Origin: an uncultured Clostridia bacterium
Lineage (GTDB): Bacteria; Bacillota; Clostridia; UBA1381; UBA9506
Assembly: GCA_934438075.1 (NCBI GenBank)
Contig: CAKSBF010000001.1
Location: 496,001-560,000 of the forward strand
Direction: 5' to 3'
DNA length: 64,000 nt
Positions within the stretch are counted from its first letter, which is position 1. Each line of letters starts with the position of its first letter. A program made the translations under genes and the position numbers. Of this stretch, positions 34,743-44,209 are shown one piece after another. The notes below the pieces were generated by a model. It was not told the origin of the DNA and did no database searches. It worked only from the letters and a program-made list of their open reading frames with translations.

Positions 34743-34810
34743 GCCAATATGTTATCACTTCTTGATTCAGTATACCCTCTGCTTATGCGTCCGCAGAAAA
34801 CCCGCGTATC

Positions 34811-35833
34811 TCACAGCTCCTGCAGCATGATGCTGCAAAGCTCCTCCTCTGCTTGCTTCCATGCCTGCATATCAATCTTTGCCATGTAATAAGCTTCTGT
34901 CTTTTCATAGGCAGACCGCGCATGCGAAAGTGTTTTTCTTGCCTCCAGCACCTTAAATTTATATTCGGTTTGGAAGGTAAAAAGCTCCTTTTCGTACTTT
35001 TCATCCGTTCCGGGCGTCACCGCAGTTGCGTAAATATCTATAATTTCATCGTTTGGACGCGATGGAAAATATTCGTGCGGTGCCGTGGAATCAAACAAGC
35101 AAACATCCAGTCCGCGAATGACTGCCATATCAAGGCTTGATGGGTCAAAAGAACAGTGATATTGCTCCGCGTCAAAGCCGTTTTTCTGTGCTGCACGCAC
35201 AATTTTGCGCAAAAAAGTAGACTTTCCGGTTCCCGGTCGGCCCTTGATAAAATATCGCTTTGTCACGTTTGCGGTAATGCTTTCAATTTTATCCACAGAC
35301 CCTTCTGCCGTCGCCGCGCCCAAAAAGCGATCAATAATGCGCCCGTCCTCTTTTCCTTTGCGATCACCGATAATTCTGCGGCAGCTTTCGTCCGCTAAAG
35401 AATCTGCCGCACCGAAATCCATATTTGCAACATATATTTTTTCCCATTCATCATGTATCTTTTTTGCCTCCCGGAAACATTTTTCCGCCTCAGAAAGAGA
35501 ACGCTTACAGATGGAAACATGCTCATCGTCAATCATTCCGAGAATGTTTTCGCGCGTCAGAAGATAAAGCGGAACATTGACAAAGCCCGTACCCTTTTCA
35601 GGAATGATGACGCCTTCCGGTTTTGCATCTAAAAAATTATAAATAATATCGCAGGATAAATTATGCTGCGCCGCCCTCTCAAGCAATGTATGAATCAGAT
35701 TTTCTACACATTGTGTCGGATATCCATATAATTTTCTCCGATTTGCAAGATGTGAAAAATTGGAGTCGTAAAAATCGGTATATCCTCCGGAACCTAATGT
35801 GCCGATAAAATATGGTATTTCCTGTCTTGGCAT
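34811..35833 (-). CDS. P-loop ATPase with duplicated, partly degenerate NTPase domain (PRK06851-like)
   Basis: A 340-residue protein. The C-terminal half has an intact Walker A (GRPGTGKST, 198-206) followed by EQYHCSFDPSSLDMAVI and LFDSTAPHEYFPSRPNDE, typical of a Firmicute ATPase family annotated PRK06851. The N-terminal half repeats the same layout (FIGTLGSGGYTDFYDSN, then a stretch aligned with the P-loop and the 'DPSSLD' strand), but the P-loop is lost (KLYGYPTQCVEN). The family's function is unknown. The start (ATG 35833) has AAAGGGG buried in the V-ATPase terminator hairpin. It follows the V-ATPase operon by 61 bases. Confidence 0.75.
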   Translation of the reverse strand: MPRQEIPYFIGTLGSGGYTDFYDSNFSHLANRRKLYGYPTQCVENLIHTLLERAAQHNLSCDIIYNFLDAKPEGVIIPEKGTGFVNVPLYLLTRENILGMIDDEHVSICKRSLSEAEKCFREAKKIHDEWEKIYVANMDFGAADSLADESCRRIIGDRKGKEDGRIIDRFLGAATAEGSVDKIESITANVTKRYFIKGRPGTGKSTFLRKIVRAAQKNGFDAEQYHCSFDPSSLDMAVIRGLDVCLFDSTAPHEYFPSRPNDEIIDIYATAVTPGTDEKYEKELFTFQTEYKFKVLEARKTLSHARSAYEKTEAYYMAKIDMQAWKQAEEELCSIMLQEL

Positions 35834-35882
35834 AAAAAACGCCCCTTTCCGCATGATACTATAGTATATGCAAAAGGGACGC
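35834..35882 (-). terminator. Terminator of the V-ATPase operon overlapping the next gene's ribosome site
   Basis: On the minus strand a stem of about 14 bp with one bulge (CGTCCCTTTTGCAT with ATGCGGAAAGGGGCG) surrounds a loop containing the palindrome ATACTATAGTAT. It is followed by TTTTTT and immediately by the ATG of the ATPase gene. The AAAGGGG serving as SD is inside the 3' arm. Confidence 0.75.
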
Positions 35883-35894
35883 AGAATAGTATTT

Positions 35895-36554
35895 TCAGTT
35901 TTCAGCGCGTGCCGTCTCCACTGTTTCTGCAATCATCATATCCTTAACTTTCATCAGGCGTGTGATGTTGCCGCGCTCATTTTCCTCCAGTTTCATAGAA
36001 ATAAATTTAATCGTTTCCTCAAACTGCGGAATCATAACATGCTCAAGCGCATTCACGCGCCGGCGTGTCTTTTCAATCTCCTGTGCCAGAAGATTGGTTG
36101 CCTTTTCCATTTGTGCAAGCTCCAAAAGCTTTGGAAAAATATCCGAAAGAGTACATATCGCACTGTCCAGCTCGCCGGAACTTTCTGCCAAACCATAAGC
36201 GTAAATATTACCCTCCGAGCCCTCCGTACGGAAATCATATTCCGGCACGTCAACGCTCATAATATTCCTCATGTTTACTTCTACCGAAACACGCTGCTTC
36301 GGAAACATCAAAGCCTCTTCCAAATTTTCAGAGCTCATAACGGCGCGGGCAATTACAAAATTGTCATATGCCTGTGCAAGGGCAGCCTCCACCTCGCGGC
36401 GCAGGGCACGGTTTTTGCGCGCCATATCAAGAAATTGTTTCATCAGCTCGTCGCGTTTGTCTTTGAGCAGCTTGTGACCGCGGCGTGCCGTGACCAAACG
36501 TTTTTTCAGCTTGGTCATCTCCATACGTGTGGGGTTTACATTCAGTCTTGCCAT
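35895..36554 (-). CDS. ntpD: V/A-type ATPase subunit D (central stalk)
   Basis: A 219-residue, long coiled-coil protein starting MARLNVNPTRMEMTKLKKRL, the V-ATPase D signature. It is the rotor shaft that turns inside the A3B3 head. It is last in the operon, starting two bases after the ntpB stop, with GGAGGGG upstream of the ATG at 36554; the overlapping GTG at 36560 is a less likely start. Confidence 0.95.
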   Translation of the reverse strand: MARLNVNPTRMEMTKLKKRLVTARRGHKLLKDKRDELMKQFLDMARKNRALRREVEAALAQAYDNFVIARAVMSSENLEEALMFPKQRVSVEVNMRNIMSVDVPEYDFRTEGSEGNIYAYGLAESSGELDSAICTLSDIFPKLLELAQMEKATNLLAQEIEKTRRRVNALEHVMIPQFEETIKFISMKLEENERGNITRLMKVKDMMIAETVETARAEN

Positions 36555-36556
36555 GC

Positions 36557-37942
36557 TCACCCCTCCCCATTTGGAGTTTTCATATATTTTTCAATATATT
36601 CATCTTTAATACGTTTTAGCTCGCTCTTTGGTAAAATGGAAAGCAGCTCCCAGCCGATGTCAAGCGTTTCTTCAATATCGCGATCTGTATTATAGCCCTG
36701 CGAAACATAGCGGTTTTCAAACTCATCGGCAAATTTTGCATACAGACGGTCCACCTCGGTCAGCGCCGATTCGCCCAGTACCACCATCAGTTCCTTGGCC
36801 TCTTTGCCCCGCGCATATGCCGCGAACAGCTGATTCATGGTGTTCGCATGATCTTCACGCGTTTTTCCTTCACCGATACCCTTATCCTTTAAACGTGACA
36901 GCGACGGCAAAACGTCAATTGGCGGCATAATATTCTTACGGTAAAGCTCACGGCTCAAAATGATCTGTCCTTCGGTAATATAACCCGTTAAGTCCGGAAT
37001 CGGGTGCGTTTTGTCATCCTCCGGCATTGTGAGAATCGGTATCATGGTAATACTTCCTTCACAGCCCTTCTTCCTGCCTGCACGCTCATACAGTGTAGCC
37101 AGATCCGTATACAGATAACCGGGATAGCCGCGGCGGCCCGGAACCTCCTTACGCGCAGCGGAAACCTCACGCAGAGCTTCTGCATAGTTCGTAATATCCG
37201 TAATGATAACCAAAACATGCATATGCTCATGAAATGCCAGATATTCTGCAGCGGTGAGCGCCATACGCGGTGTGGAAATACGCTCAATTGCCGGGTCGTT
37301 TGCCAGGTTCATAAACATAACGGCACGATCGATAGCACCCGTCTTTTTAAAATCGGTAATAAAATAATCCGCTTCTTCAAAAGTGATACCCAGCGCTGCA
37401 AATACCACGGCAAAGTTAGAGTCCGTTCCTCTTACCTTTGCCTGCCGCGCAATCTGCGCTGCAAGATTTGCATGCGGCAAACCGGAACCGGAGAAAATCG
37501 GCAGCTTTTGACCGCGAACCAGAGTATTCAAACCATCAATGGCAGAAATGCCTGTCTGAATAAACTCAGACGGGTAATCACGCGCCGCAGGGTTCATCGG
37601 TTCGCCGTTAATATCAATGCGCTCCTCCGGTATAATAGCCGGACCGCCGTCAATCGGCTTTCCCATACCATCAAATACGCGTCCGAGCATATCGGCGGAA
37701 ACTCCCAGCTCCAAACCATGCCCTAAAAAGCGCACTTTACTGTCGGCAAGGTTAATACCGGCGGCATTATCAAAAAGCTGAACAACCGCTTTATCACCGT
37801 CTACCTCCAGCACACGGCAACGGCGCACCTCACCGTTTGCCAGTTCTATCTCTCCCAATTCATTATAGGTTGCGCCCTCAACCTGATTTACCATCATCAG
37901 CGGGCCGGCAACCTCCTGTATTGTTTTATACTCCTTCGGCAT
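36557..37942 (-). CDS. ntpB: V/A-type ATPase subunit B (regulatory, non-catalytic)
   Basis: A 461-residue protein of the ATP synthase alpha/beta superfamily. The P-loop position is replaced (FSGSGLPHANLAAQ), as in non-catalytic B subunits, and the PGRRGYPGYLYTDL segment is present. It alternates with subunit A in the hexameric head. Its ATG overlaps the TAA of ntpA by one base (TAATG), so translation is coupled. Confidence 0.97.
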   Translation of the reverse strand: MPKEYKTIQEVAGPLMMVNQVEGATYNELGEIELANGEVRRCRVLEVDGDKAVVQLFDNAAGINLADSKVRFLGHGLELGVSADMLGRVFDGMGKPIDGGPAIIPEERIDINGEPMNPAARDYPSEFIQTGISAIDGLNTLVRGQKLPIFSGSGLPHANLAAQIARQAKVRGTDSNFAVVFAALGITFEEADYFITDFKKTGAIDRAVMFMNLANDPAIERISTPRMALTAAEYLAFHEHMHVLVIITDITNYAEALREVSAARKEVPGRRGYPGYLYTDLATLYERAGRKKGCEGSITMIPILTMPEDDKTHPIPDLTGYITEGQIILSRELYRKNIMPPIDVLPSLSRLKDKGIGEGKTREDHANTMNQLFAAYARGKEAKELMVVLGESALTEVDRLYAKFADEFENRYVSQGYNTDRDIEETLDIGWELLSILPKSELKRIKDEYIEKYMKTPNGEG

Positions 37943-39708
37943 TATATCGCCTCCCCTGTCAAGCCTGCAAGTTCATCGTCAATCTCCTGCATAATCTTTG
38001 CAAAAGTCTCCTTGGCGTCCTGCTCATGAATCTGCTTTGCCTTACCAATCTGCACACGCACAGCCGCACCGGTCAGCGCATCAATGGAAGCGCCTGCCGA
38101 AAGAGTTTCCTTTGCTTTATCATAATAATGCAAAATCAATTCCAACAACCCGCACTGCTTCTGCATGGAGGTGTAGGTGTCGTTTTCTTCAAACGCATTC
38201 TGCTGCAAGTAGTCCTCACGAATGGAACGCGCCGCCTCCAGCGTCAGACGGTCGCCCGGCGAAAGGGCATCAATGCCGACCAGCTTTACAATCTCATCCA
38301 GCTCCGACTCCTTCTGCAAAATCTGCATTGCATAAGTTCTGAGCGCAGGCCATTTCTTTGAAATGTTATCTTCATACCAATCGGTCAGACGGTCAACATA
38401 TAAAGAATAGCTGTTAAGCCAGTTAATTGCCGGGAAATGGCGTCGGTAAGCTAAATTTGCATCCAATCCCCAGAAAACTTTAACGATTCGAAGCGTTGCC
38501 TGTGAAACAGGTTCCGAAATATCTCCTCCCGGAGGTGAAACCGCTCCGACTGCTGTAATGGAACCCATTTTATCCTCACTGCCTGCACAGGTTACCTTTC
38601 CTGCACGCTCATAAAACTGTGCCAGACGAGAACCAAGATATGCAGGATAGCCCTCTTCACCGGGCATCTCTTCCAAACGTCCGCTCATTTCACGCAGCGC
38701 CTCTGCCCAACGCGAAGTCGAATCAGCCAAAAGTACCACCGAATAGCCCATATCACGAAAATATTCTGCAATTGTAATACCGGTATAGATACAGGATTCA
38801 CGCGCGGCAACCGGCATATCGGAGGTATTGGCAATTAACACCGTACGTTTCATCAGTGACTGTCCCGTTTTTGGGTCGGTAATTTCAGGAAATTCCATCA
38901 AAACGTCCGTCATTTCGTTGCCGCGTTCGCCGCAGCCGATATAAATAACAATATCCGCGTCTGCCCACTTTGCAAGCTGGTGCTGCACAACTGTTTTTCC
39001 GCTGCCGAAAGGCCCCGGAATCGCCGCAACACCTCCGCGTGCAATGGGGAAGAACGTATCCATGGTTCTTTGACCCGTTACCAGCGGTTCATCGAGCGGA
39101 AGCTTGGTTTTGTAAGGACGCGCACGCCGCACAGGCCATTTTTGCAGCATGCAGATGTCTTTTTCCTCACCGCTGTCGGTTTTTACCGTACAAACTGTTT
39201 CCGTTATGTTAAATTCGCCCTGCTTAATGTCCGAAATAACACCCTCTGCACCCTGCGGCACCATAATGCGATGTTCCACGACAACGGTTTCCTGTACAAC
39301 GCCGATAACATCCCCATACGTTACGCGGTCGCCGACTGCCTTTTTCGGAACAAACTCCCATTTCTTTTCATGCGAGACCGCCGGCAAATCAATGCCGCGG
39401 CGGATGTTGGTGCCGGAAACCTTCATCATCTCCTCCAGCGGACGCTGGATTCCGTCATACATGTGCTCAATCATACCGGGCGCCAGTTCCACAGAGAGCG
39501 GCGCTCCTGTTGAAATAACCGGCACACCGGGACCTAAGCCGGCAGTTTCTTCATAAACCTGTATGGAAGCACGGTCACCGTGCATCTCAATAATTTCACC
39601 AATCAGTCTGTCCTCGCCGACGCGCACCACGTCAAACATGTTCGCGTCACGCATGCCCTCTGCCACAACCAAAGGGCCCGATACCTTAACAACCGTTCCT
39701 TTACTCAA
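37942..39708 (-). CDS. ntpA: V/A-type ATPase subunit A (catalytic)
   Basis: A 588-residue catalytic subunit with Walker A GPFGSGKTVVQHQLAKW, the A-subunit-specific non-homologous region (about 110-200), YIGCGERGNEMTDV and SRWAEALREMSGRLEEMPGEEGYPAYL. It hydrolyses or makes ATP in the peripheral head. The start is TTG at 39708 with GAGGTGATC upstream. An untranslated gap of 50 bases separates it from ntpF, while it is fused tail-to-head with ntpB. Confidence 0.97.
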   Translation of the reverse strand: MSKGTVVKVSGPLVVAEGMRDANMFDVVRVGEDRLIGEIIEMHGDRASIQVYEETAGLGPGVPVISTGAPLSVELAPGMIEHMYDGIQRPLEEMMKVSGTNIRRGIDLPAVSHEKKWEFVPKKAVGDRVTYGDVIGVVQETVVVEHRIMVPQGAEGVISDIKQGEFNITETVCTVKTDSGEEKDICMLQKWPVRRARPYKTKLPLDEPLVTGQRTMDTFFPIARGGVAAIPGPFGSGKTVVQHQLAKWADADIVIYIGCGERGNEMTDVLMEFPEITDPKTGQSLMKRTVLIANTSDMPVAARESCIYTGITIAEYFRDMGYSVVLLADSTSRWAEALREMSGRLEEMPGEEGYPAYLGSRLAQFYERAGKVTCAGSEDKMGSITAVGAVSPPGGDISEPVSQATLRIVKVFWGLDANLAYRRHFPAINWLNSYSLYVDRLTDWYEDNISKKWPALRTYAMQILQKESELDEIVKLVGIDALSPGDRLTLEAARSIREDYLQQNAFEENDTYTSMQKQCGLLELILHYYDKAKETLSAGASIDALTGAAVRVQIGKAKQIHEQDAKETFAKIMQEIDDELAGLTGEAI

Positions 39709-39758
39709 ACGATCACCTCATTTTTCTATCTGCTCTTGCTTTTCTTTTCTGCCCGCGC

Positions 39759-40073
39759 TCAGCCGCCTATAATATCTGAGCCGACTGCGCGTTCTATATT
39801 TTTCTTCACGTTATCCATACCAATGCCCAACGTTCCCTGATTATCCGGAATCGGAATCACCGCCGGAATCAGCCTGTCACGGCATGCGGAGATTTCGTCC
39901 GCAAGCTGCACCGCCAGCCGTTCCGTAATATAAATAATGGCGTAATCCTCCTCCGTCATTTTAACAAATGCCTCGCGGGCCTCCTCTGCCGTTTCGGCAA
40001 AGCTTACAGAAAGTCCGAGTGCGCCGAAACCCATCACGCTGTCTTTATCACCCAGAACGCCGATTTTATACAT
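39759..40073 (-). CDS. ntpF: V/A-type ATPase subunit F
   Basis: A 104-residue protein starting MYKIGVLGDKDSVMGFGALG, the classic NtpF N-terminus with a Rossmann-like fold (YAIIYITERLA). It binds the D shaft and regulates ATPase coupling. The ATG at 40073 overlaps the ntpC stop by eight bases; a GTG three codons upstream is possible. Confidence 0.93.
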   Translation of the reverse strand: MYKIGVLGDKDSVMGFGALGLSVSFAETAEEAREAFVKMTEEDYAIIYITERLAVQLADEISACRDRLIPAVIPIPDNQGTLGIGMDNVKKNIERAVGSDIIGG

Positions 40074-41016
40074 ACGACTCACGCAGCCTTTCTTTAATCA
40101 TTTCCGACGGCAAACCATTCTTTTTGCCGGTCAGAATAATCCGCGCCAGCTTAATCTCATTTTCTTTCGCCAGAAGATAAGCCACCAGCGGTTCAATGCC
40201 AAAGGCAACGTATTTTGCCTTTTTAATATAGCGAATCATAAAATTATCCGCCTGCTTCTCCAATTCGGAAATATCGGCCTCAAAATCGGAAAGTTCCGCA
40301 TATTTTGTGCCGGATAAAAGTTCGGAAAGATTTTGCGAACGTACAAAATCTTCTTTCCCGATTGTGCCGCCGTCAAGCAACGCGTGCAGCAGAAAATCTG
40401 CATTTTTTTCCATTTTGTGCACACGTGCAAAAATGCGAATATTTGCCAAATCGCACATTACCGCGACAATATCGCATACATAAGCGCTGCCCGATTGTTT
40501 TGCCAGCTCATGCATTTCCCGGTATGCCGCACGGTCCAGCAATATGTCGCACAGCTGCGGGTCGCCTGTCTTTTCTAAAATCGCCACCGCTTGCTCCACC
40601 GCTTCGCGCATAATCGGCGAAAAATCCTTCATAGCACGGTTTTCTATCAGATTTTTCATTAGCCGCGCACTGTATCTGCCGCTTTGCGTCAGCAGAAAAT
40701 CATAATTTTTTCCTAAAAATTCTGCCTTTAAAAGAACTTTAATATTGTGATAATCATTTTTTACCAAAAAGATATCAAAGGTTTCTTTTGAAGGGGAAAT
40801 CTCTTTTAAAAATGCATAAGTTTTTGCCGATTCGTCGGAGAGCATTTGCTCGGCGCTGCTGCCTTCATAACCGCTTTCACGCAAAATTTTCATTGCTTCG
40901 TCAAGACTTTGCGCCTCTGCCATACGTGAAAGTTTCAGCTTATCCAGCAGTTTGTTTTCCACAGCACGTACCTTCGCAACCGAATAGGCATACTCCGTAT
41001 CCTTTATTTTGCTCAA
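40066..41016 (-). CDS. ntpC: V/A-type ATPase subunit C (rotor adaptor)
   Basis: A 316-residue, all-helical protein with the family's EYAYSVAKVRAVENKLL N-terminus and a terminal FGIEPLVAYLLAKENEIKLARIILTGKKNGL. It links the D/F shaft to the K ring. The start is TTG at 41016, supported by AAAGGAG nine bases upstream. It overlaps ntpF at the 3' end. Confidence 0.93.
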   Translation of the reverse strand: MSKIKDTEYAYSVAKVRAVENKLLDKLKLSRMAEAQSLDEAMKILRESGYEGSSAEQMLSDESAKTYAFLKEISPSKETFDIFLVKNDYHNIKVLLKAEFLGKNYDFLLTQSGRYSARLMKNLIENRAMKDFSPIMREAVEQAVAILEKTGDPQLCDILLDRAAYREMHELAKQSGSAYVCDIVAVMCDLANIRIFARVHKMEKNADFLLHALLDGGTIGKEDFVRSQNLSELLSGTKYAELSDFEADISELEKQADNFMIRYIKKAKYVAFGIEPLVAYLLAKENEIKLARIILTGKKNGLPSEMIKERLRESYV

Positions 41017-41036
41017 TGCACCGCACTCCTTTCGCT

Positions 41037-41636
41037 TTAAAACAGGATTGCCGCAAGCTCTACCTCAAGTTCTTCCTTTTTGGAGGCAAGCAGCGCGTCC
41101 AGTGTGCAGTTGGTTACCACATCGCCCTTTTTCAGCAAAAATCCCGCCGGCGCATCCACAGTTTCCTCCGAAAGCACAAGCGCGCCCTTTTCACCGGCCT
41201 CTGTCAAACGAGTATTGACCCGCGCGACAAAACGCAAAAGCGAAAGCTTTTCTCTGTCGCGATAGGATAATATCAGCTGTTCTGTTCCGTCACCGGCTGC
41301 GGAAACAATCTGGTCAATCAGAAAATCCTCATAACTGCCGGTCGGCATAGCTAAAATTTCTTCCCTTGCACGACGAAAGCACTCGTCCACAATTTCCTGC
41401 TTTGCAGCAAGCAATCGTTTTTTTGCTTCCATTTTTGCCGCGGAAACAGTACGCTCATGTGCCCTTTTTGCCTCTGCCTTTCCGCTTTCCATGCACTTTT
41501 CATGAAAGGCCTGTGCTTCCTTTTCGGCATTCCTGCGAATCTCATCCGCTTCCTTTTCCGCTGCAGAAATAATTTCATCTGCACGCGAAAGAGCGTCCGA
41601 TTTTATTTTTTCTTTCATCCTATCCAGTCCTGCCAT
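41037..41636 (-). CDS. ntpE: V/A-type ATPase subunit E (peripheral stalk)
   Basis: A 199-residue protein with an N-terminal coiled coil of about 85 residues (DEIISAAEKEADEIRRNAEK) and a globular C-terminal domain with LDALLASKKEELEVELAAILF, as in subunit E. It pairs with the small G/H-type subunit at 44210 to form the outer stalk. GAGGTGATG precedes the ATG. Confidence 0.92.
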   Translation of the reverse strand: MAGLDRMKEKIKSDALSRADEIISAAEKEADEIRRNAEKEAQAFHEKCMESGKAEAKRAHERTVSAAKMEAKKRLLAAKQEIVDECFRRAREEILAMPTGSYEDFLIDQIVSAAGDGTEQLILSYRDREKLSLLRFVARVNTRLTEAGEKGALVLSEETVDAPAGFLLKKGDVVTNCTLDALLASKKEELEVELAAILF

Positions 41637-41675
41637 TACATCACCTCATTTTTGTTGATTTTCATGATTGTTTAC

Positions 41676-42179
41676 TTATTTGATACCAAAGAAAATCATC
41701 AAAATGGATGTCAAAAGCGCCAGAACGGCATAAGTTTCAACCATTGCCGCAAAAGTAATACCCTTTGCCAAATCCTCCGGATGTTTTGCTATAATCCCTA
41801 CGGCAGAAGCAGCGGTACGACCCTGAGCAATTGCCGAGAAATAGCCGACAAATGCCATCGGCAGCGCCGCAAAGAAGTAGGAAAAACCCGTTGTCAGAGG
41901 GATGGCAACATATTCGCCGCCAAACAAGCCAAGCTTAAACAAAATCATAAATGCAATCAAAAGTCCGTAAATACCCTGCGTACCCGGAAGAGCCTGCAAA
42001 AGCAATGCCTGACCGAAGCGATCCGGATTTTCCGAAATGAGTCCCGATGCCGCTTCACCGACCAGCTGTACGCCCTTTGCTGATCCGATTCCCGCCATAA
42101 GCGCCGAAAGCGCTGCGCCCAAAAGCGCAATTGATGTTCCGTTAAACAATACCTCATACCAAGCCTGCGTTGCTACCAT
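41676..42179 (-). CDS. ntpK: V/A-type ATPase subunit K (rotor ring) with Na+-binding residues
   Basis: A 167-residue proteolipid with four membrane helices (a fused pair of hairpins). The ligands known from the Enterococcus hirae Na+ V-ATPase are all at matching places: Leu64, Thr67 and Gln68 in LPGTQG, Gln119 in AIAQGRTA, and Glu148 in MVETY. This predicts Na+ rather than H+ coupling (family knowledge applied to visible residues). AGGAGG precedes the ATG. Confidence 0.95.
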   Translation of the reverse strand: MVATQAWYEVLFNGTSIALLGAALSALMAGIGSAKGVQLVGEAASGLISENPDRFGQALLLQALPGTQGIYGLLIAFMILFKLGLFGGEYVAIPLTTGFSYFFAALPMAFVGYFSAIAQGRTAASAVGIIAKHPEDLAKGITFAAMVETYAVLALLTSILMIFFGIK

Positions 42180-42200
42180 TTCAATTCCTCCTATTAATTG

Positions 42201-44126
42201 CTATTTTATTGTAATATATTTGGTTTTGCGGGCAAGCGGCCGAAATTCCTGTCCGCCTCCCGTATAAAACTTGCCGAAAAATTCCACATATTGCAGACGG
42301 CTTGCATGCACATAGGCACCCAGCGTATTAATCGCGAGGTTAAATGTGTGCCCCACCAGCAAGATGATAATAAAGAAGATGATGCCGATAATGCTTGTCC
42401 CTGTCAGCTTTCCCATGGTATTTACCACCTGTGCGATAACGCCGGTTGCAAGCCCCAGCGCGAGAAGACGTGAATAGGAAAGCACATCGCTTAAATATCC
42501 CGTTACATCATACAGACTGAGTATGCCTTTGCCAAAGCGCATGAAAATATTTTTTTCGCTGCGCCCTTGGGTAAGCACCAGTCCAACTGCACCGACGATT
42601 GCCATAATTTTTCCGACCGCCGGAGCAAACAGCAGGAGCGTCAGTCCTATCAGAAAAACATACCATAAGCCAACATCAAACACCGCATCGAGCACATGCC
42701 CGTCTTTTATCAGCATATATGCTTTTACCGCCATACCGGTAAACAAATGCACCGCGCCAAACACAAACGACCACAAAAGCAAGGTCATCGGATCATTCAG
42801 CGGACTGAACCATATCGGCGAAAATGCCGGTATGCCGGAAAACAGGTCACCGAACCAGCTGCCAAACAACACGCCCCAGAATATAGTCGCCATACCGCCC
42901 AAACACAGCAGACGCATCATTTTGTCGAGCATCCCCTCCGGCTTAAACTTTAGCAAAACAAAACCGGTTAAAAGCGTTAAAACAATACCATAGCCTGCAT
43001 CGGAAAGCATTAGACCAAAAAACATCATATAAAAAATTGACATGGACGGATTCGGGTCAATCTCATGCGAATTAGGCAAACTATACAGTTCGGTAATCAT
43101 CTCAAAGGGTTGTACAAATTTATTGTTGTGCAAAAGAATGGGATATTCCTCGTCCTTTTGCGGTTTCGTAATTTCCACCACCAGCTGCGGATGCTGTTCT
43201 TCCAGAAACTTTTGCAGCTTTTCGCCCGACTCGGCAGGAAGCCAACCGTGCAGATAAAAGGTGCTGTCTGTTTCGAGAAGCGAAGCCCCTGCCTTTATTT
43301 TATCTCGCTCTGCGCTCAGATAGTCATAATACATTTCCAGCTGCGGCAGATATTCGACCATTGTAAGCAAGTCTGCTTCTATATGCTCCGCTCGCGCATC
43401 TATATCCGCTTGTTTCTTTCTGGCGCTGCGGATATTGTCTGCAGCGGTTCCTGCCGTATCGAAGCTGTTTTTAGAAAATCCATACTCCTCCAGCAAGGCA
43501 CCGAAACGTTCTGTTTCATTATCCAGATACAGCGCAAACACATAATGGCTGACCTCATCCGAGGACACCTCCAAGAGCTCCGTCGCCATATTTTCATCCT
43601 CTATCCTCTTTCGGATTTCGGAGATATCAAACAAAGCCGGCAGTGTGCCGATTGCCGTTTCTGTTCGCCTGGTACCCGTGAAGGAAAGGGGCACATCCAG
43701 CTTTTCATAAAGTTTCAACTGCTCTATTTTATGTTCCAGGTGGTTTTTTTCCGATTGCATTTCCTCCTTGGTTTTTTCATAAGAACAAAGGGTGGAAATC
43801 AACTGCTCAATTTTTTTCTTTTCCTCCAATGTTTTTGTATATTCGTTGCGGGAAACGGCTTTCTTTGCCTCAAACAGTCCCTTCTTACGCTTGTCATAAG
43901 GTGCAAGACTGTCAATGGCAGTTTTTGTGCGAAACAGCTTGTCCTCCGTACGGTTCAAGTCGTTTAAAATCTCTGCCGGAGATGCCAAAGAACGATATTG
44001 TTCCGTTTCCTCCGGTGAAAATTCTTCAATCTGAACGACGCCCGCACGCAGAAGCTGTTCCATAACCGTTTTTTGCTCCGATTTCATGCCTGCGAGGAAA
44101 ATTTTGTTCATAGGAACAATTGCCAT
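42201..44126 (-). CDS. ntpI: V/A-type ATPase subunit I (membrane stator)
   Basis: A 641-residue protein: a cytosolic, coiled-coil-rich N-terminal half (to about 340) and a C-terminal half with about eight membrane helices. Motifs include MFFGLMLSDAGYG and the ion-path segment YLSDVLSYSRLLALGLATGVIAQVVN with its essential Arg. It forms the ion half-channels against the K ring. The start lies eleven bases after AAAGGA. A 57-base stem-loop separates it from the preceding gene. Confidence 0.95.
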   Translation of the reverse strand: MAIVPMNKIFLAGMKSEQKTVMEQLLRAGVVQIEEFSPEETEQYRSLASPAEILNDLNRTEDKLFRTKTAIDSLAPYDKRKKGLFEAKKAVSRNEYTKTLEEKKKIEQLISTLCSYEKTKEEMQSEKNHLEHKIEQLKLYEKLDVPLSFTGTRRTETAIGTLPALFDISEIRKRIEDENMATELLEVSSDEVSHYVFALYLDNETERFGALLEEYGFSKNSFDTAGTAADNIRSARKKQADIDARAEHIEADLLTMVEYLPQLEMYYDYLSAERDKIKAGASLLETDSTFYLHGWLPAESGEKLQKFLEEQHPQLVVEITKPQKDEEYPILLHNNKFVQPFEMITELYSLPNSHEIDPNPSMSIFYMMFFGLMLSDAGYGIVLTLLTGFVLLKFKPEGMLDKMMRLLCLGGMATIFWGVLFGSWFGDLFSGIPAFSPIWFSPLNDPMTLLLWSFVFGAVHLFTGMAVKAYMLIKDGHVLDAVFDVGLWYVFLIGLTLLLFAPAVGKIMAIVGAVGLVLTQGRSEKNIFMRFGKGILSLYDVTGYLSDVLSYSRLLALGLATGVIAQVVNTMGKLTGTSIIGIIFFIIILLVGHTFNLAINTLGAYVHASRLQYVEFFGKFYTGGGQEFRPLARKTKYITIK

Positions 44127-44151
44127 AAGCTAATCAATCCTTTCCAAAAGG

Positions 44152-44208
44152 AGCTGTAAAAATGAACAGGCTGCCTCCTGCGCATAGAAAACACTTTTTA
44201 CAGTCCCG
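44152..44208 (-). other. Intercistronic stem-loop between the first two V-ATPase genes
   Basis: CTGTAAAAA and TTTTTACAG pair, with flanking G/C pairs, around a loop of about 30 bases on the minus strand. It has no downstream T-run, so it may be an RNA-processing or stability element rather than a terminator. Confidence 0.45.
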
Positions 44209-44209
44209 C

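Larger units (their letters stand above)
34375..34810. other. Intergenic region upstream of carD
   Basis: No gene is seen. It holds the carD promoter (34641-34669), the terminator of the ATPase gene (34707-34742), and a 15-base direct repeat (TCTCCGACCGCTCAA) at 34541-34555 and 34685-34699. The leader of the carD transcript would be about 260 bases, unusually long, with no recognised structure. Confidence 0.5.
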
